Assembly (NCBI GenBank): GCA_025054955.1
Contig: JANWZE010000043.1
Location: forward strand, 1 to 32,637
Length of the DNA: 32,637 nucleotides
Direction: 5' to 3'
Origin: Blastocatellia bacterium
GTDB lineage: Bacteria; Acidobacteriota; Blastocatellia; HR10; J050
The position numbers and the translations under genes are program-made. The number at the start of each line of letters is the position of its first letter. Position 1 is the first letter of the stretch. Of the stretch, positions 31,581 to 32,637 are shown piece by piece. Under the pieces are notes generated by a model. The model was given only the letters and a program-made list of their open reading frames with translations, made no database searches and was not told the origin of the DNA.

Positions 31581-32441
31581 ATGTCTTCCCCTCGCGAGTT
31601 GGTTGTCGCCCTGGTGCAGATGTGTTCGACCGACGACGTTGCCGGAAATTGTGACTACGCCGAGCGACAGCTCATCCAGTGCGCCCAAAAAGGCGCCCGA
31701 TGGGTGTTGTTCCCTGAAAACGTCTGCTACCTGCGCAAAGAGGGCGAGCAGGTTGATTGGACTGAGGCCCTCACCAGAGAGATCGTGGCCAGATTTTGCC
31801 AGTTGGCCGAGCGTTGGAATGTTTACATCTTGCTGGGCAGCATTCCGGAACCTGATCCAGCCTCAACGAGGCTCTACAATTCATCCGTGTTGATTAGTCC
31901 ACGAGGGGAGGTGACGGCCAATTACCGTAAATTGCATCTGTTTGACGCGGTGCTTCCCGACGGGCAATTGCTGGTTGAGTCAAAGTTCGTTGAACCAGGA
32001 AACGAGCTGATTTGGGCCGACGTTGACGGCGTCAAAGCGGGATTGACTATTTGCTACGACCTGCGGTTTCCTGAATTGTATCGTGCACTAACGTTTGGTG
32101 GGGCAGCGATCATCACTGTGCCATCGGCATTCACTGTGCCGACAGGGCAAGCTCACTGGGAAGTTCTGTTGCGAGCGCGGGCGATTGAAAACCAGGTATT
32201 CATTCTTGCTCCAGCTCAAACTGGGCAGCACTCCGAGCGCCGCAGCAGTTTTGGGCATAGTTTGATTGTAGGCCCATGGGGTGACGTCATCGCTGCGGCT
32301 GGGCAAGAAGAGACGATTGTTTGGGCGACGCTCGATCTGGAGCAGATTCGAAAGGTGCGCCAGCGGATGCCCTGTTTGGAACATCGTCGGTTTCAGGTGA
32401 GCGGCCCGCATGTTCACGTAAGCAGCCCGCAGGGTGTGTGA
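31581..32441 (+). CDS. Carbon-nitrogen hydrolase, Nit1/deaminated-glutathione-amidase type
   Basis: A 286-residue cytoplasmic nitrilase-superfamily amidase. The triad is Glu46 (LFPEN), Lys117 (YRKLHLFD) and Cys158 (ICYDLRFPELYR). The blocks PSAFTVPTGQAHWEVLLRARAIENQ, APAQTG and SFGHSLIVGPWGDVIAAAG match the Nit branch that hydrolyses deaminated glutathione. That role is a metabolite-repair function unrelated to the cluster, although amidase action on a pathway intermediate cannot be excluded. It is separated from the lyase by 489 bp and is probably its own transcription unit. No good Shine-Dalgarno precedes ATG 31581. Confidence 0.88.
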   Translation: MSSPRELVVALVQMCSTDDVAGNCDYAERQLIQCAQKGARWVLFPENVCYLRKEGEQVDWTEALTREIVARFCQLAERWNVYILLGSIPEPDPASTRLYNSSVLISPRGEVTANYRKLHLFDAVLPDGQLLVESKFVEPGNELIWADVDGVKAGLTICYDLRFPELYRALTFGGAAIITVPSAFTVPTGQAHWEVLLRARAIENQVFILAPAQTGQHSERRSSFGHSLIVGPWGDVIAAAGQEETIVWATLDLEQIRKVRQRMPCLEHRRFQVSGPHVHVSSPQGV

Positions 32442-32595
32442 GCGTGAGCATGTGAGAATGCTTAGAGTCTGATAACCTCCTGAAAAACAACGCCGGACAA
32501 CCATCCCCAAAGCAGCTTGCGAACAAGCCTGCCCGGGAGCACACGCCTAGGACTCTGCCTCGGTTCGCGCCGGTGGTTGTCCCACAAAAATCCCA

Positions 32596-32637
32596 ATGAT
32601 CATCATCAACGAGATCCTCATCAGCGACGAGATAAAA
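32596..32637 (+). CDS. Possible N-terminus of a gene running off the right edge (DUF3109-like?)
   Basis: ATG 32596 opens a 14-codon frame to the end of the window (MIIINEILISDEIK). From memory this resembles the start of DUF3109-family proteins (a hydrophobic strand, then I-S/D-x). The match is short, no Shine-Dalgarno is visible, and the call is weak. Confidence 0.3.
   Translation, partial: MIIINEILISDEIK

Noticed and set aside
1-32637. tRNA or rRNA genes, integrases, transposases, phage genes
   Set aside because: None seen on either strand by inspection; a tRNA/Rfam scan would be the decisive check.

Overview
The window looks like chromosomal DNA of an acidobacterium-like Gram-negative bacterium. 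Both outer-membrane receptors are long TonB-dependent proteins that begin with a carboxypeptidase-regulatory-like (beta-sandwich) domain. The second carries the LPLNGRNF plug motif that is very common in Acidobacteriota. No rRNA, tRNA, integrase, transposase or CRISPR array was seen. The taxonomic call is an inference from protein style only.

Layout. (1) 1-163: tail of a truncated gene, then a 460-bp gap with a terminator-like hairpin and a 21-bp tandem repeat. (2) 624-5794: SnoaL-like protein, FAD-dependent oxidoreductase and TonB receptor 1 with a long leader. (3) 6093-13804: Zn alcohol dehydrogenase, PNPOx-like flavoprotein, three VOC (glyoxalase/dioxygenase fold) proteins, an SDR, two unrecognised beta-rich proteins and a Sel1-like exported protein. 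(4) 13923-15612: two paralogous six-helix membrane proteins. (5) 15702-19293: LLM-type flavin/F420 oxidoreductase on the minus strand, a fourth VOC protein and an MFS transporter. (6) 19320-31091: GntR regulator divergent from TonB receptor 2, then HyuA, HyuB, an N-carbamoylsarcosine-amidase-like hydrolase, a CaiB/BaiF CoA-transferase and an HMG-CoA-lyase-like enzyme. (7) 31581-32441: Nit-type amidase, then the possible start of another gene at the right edge.

Taken together the genes read as a catabolic island. It has outer-membrane uptake (two receptors), inner-membrane transport (MFS), redox enzymes, ATP-dependent cyclic-amide hydrolysis (HyuAB), amide/carbamoyl hydrolysis, CoA transfer and a retro-aldol lyase giving acetyl-CoA-level products. 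The substrate cannot be read from the sequence; a nitrogen-containing cyclic compound is the most economical guess for the right half.

The most unusual feature is a family of seven intergenic palindromic repeats, about 80-175 bp each. They are built from CCCCTGCGGGG, ATCCGAA words, a CCGAAACGTTTCGG core and a CCCTCGAAGAGGG end. All seven lie in the same orientation. In three cases the GAGGG end lies only 2-3 nt before a start codon, so the repeat forms the immediate translation leader of the gene. They separate genes like joints between cassettes, and the duplicated VOC and membrane genes lie among them. Other dispersed repeat types (CACAG words, TTCGTGA words, a roughly 104-bp inverted-repeat element) also sit in the gaps.
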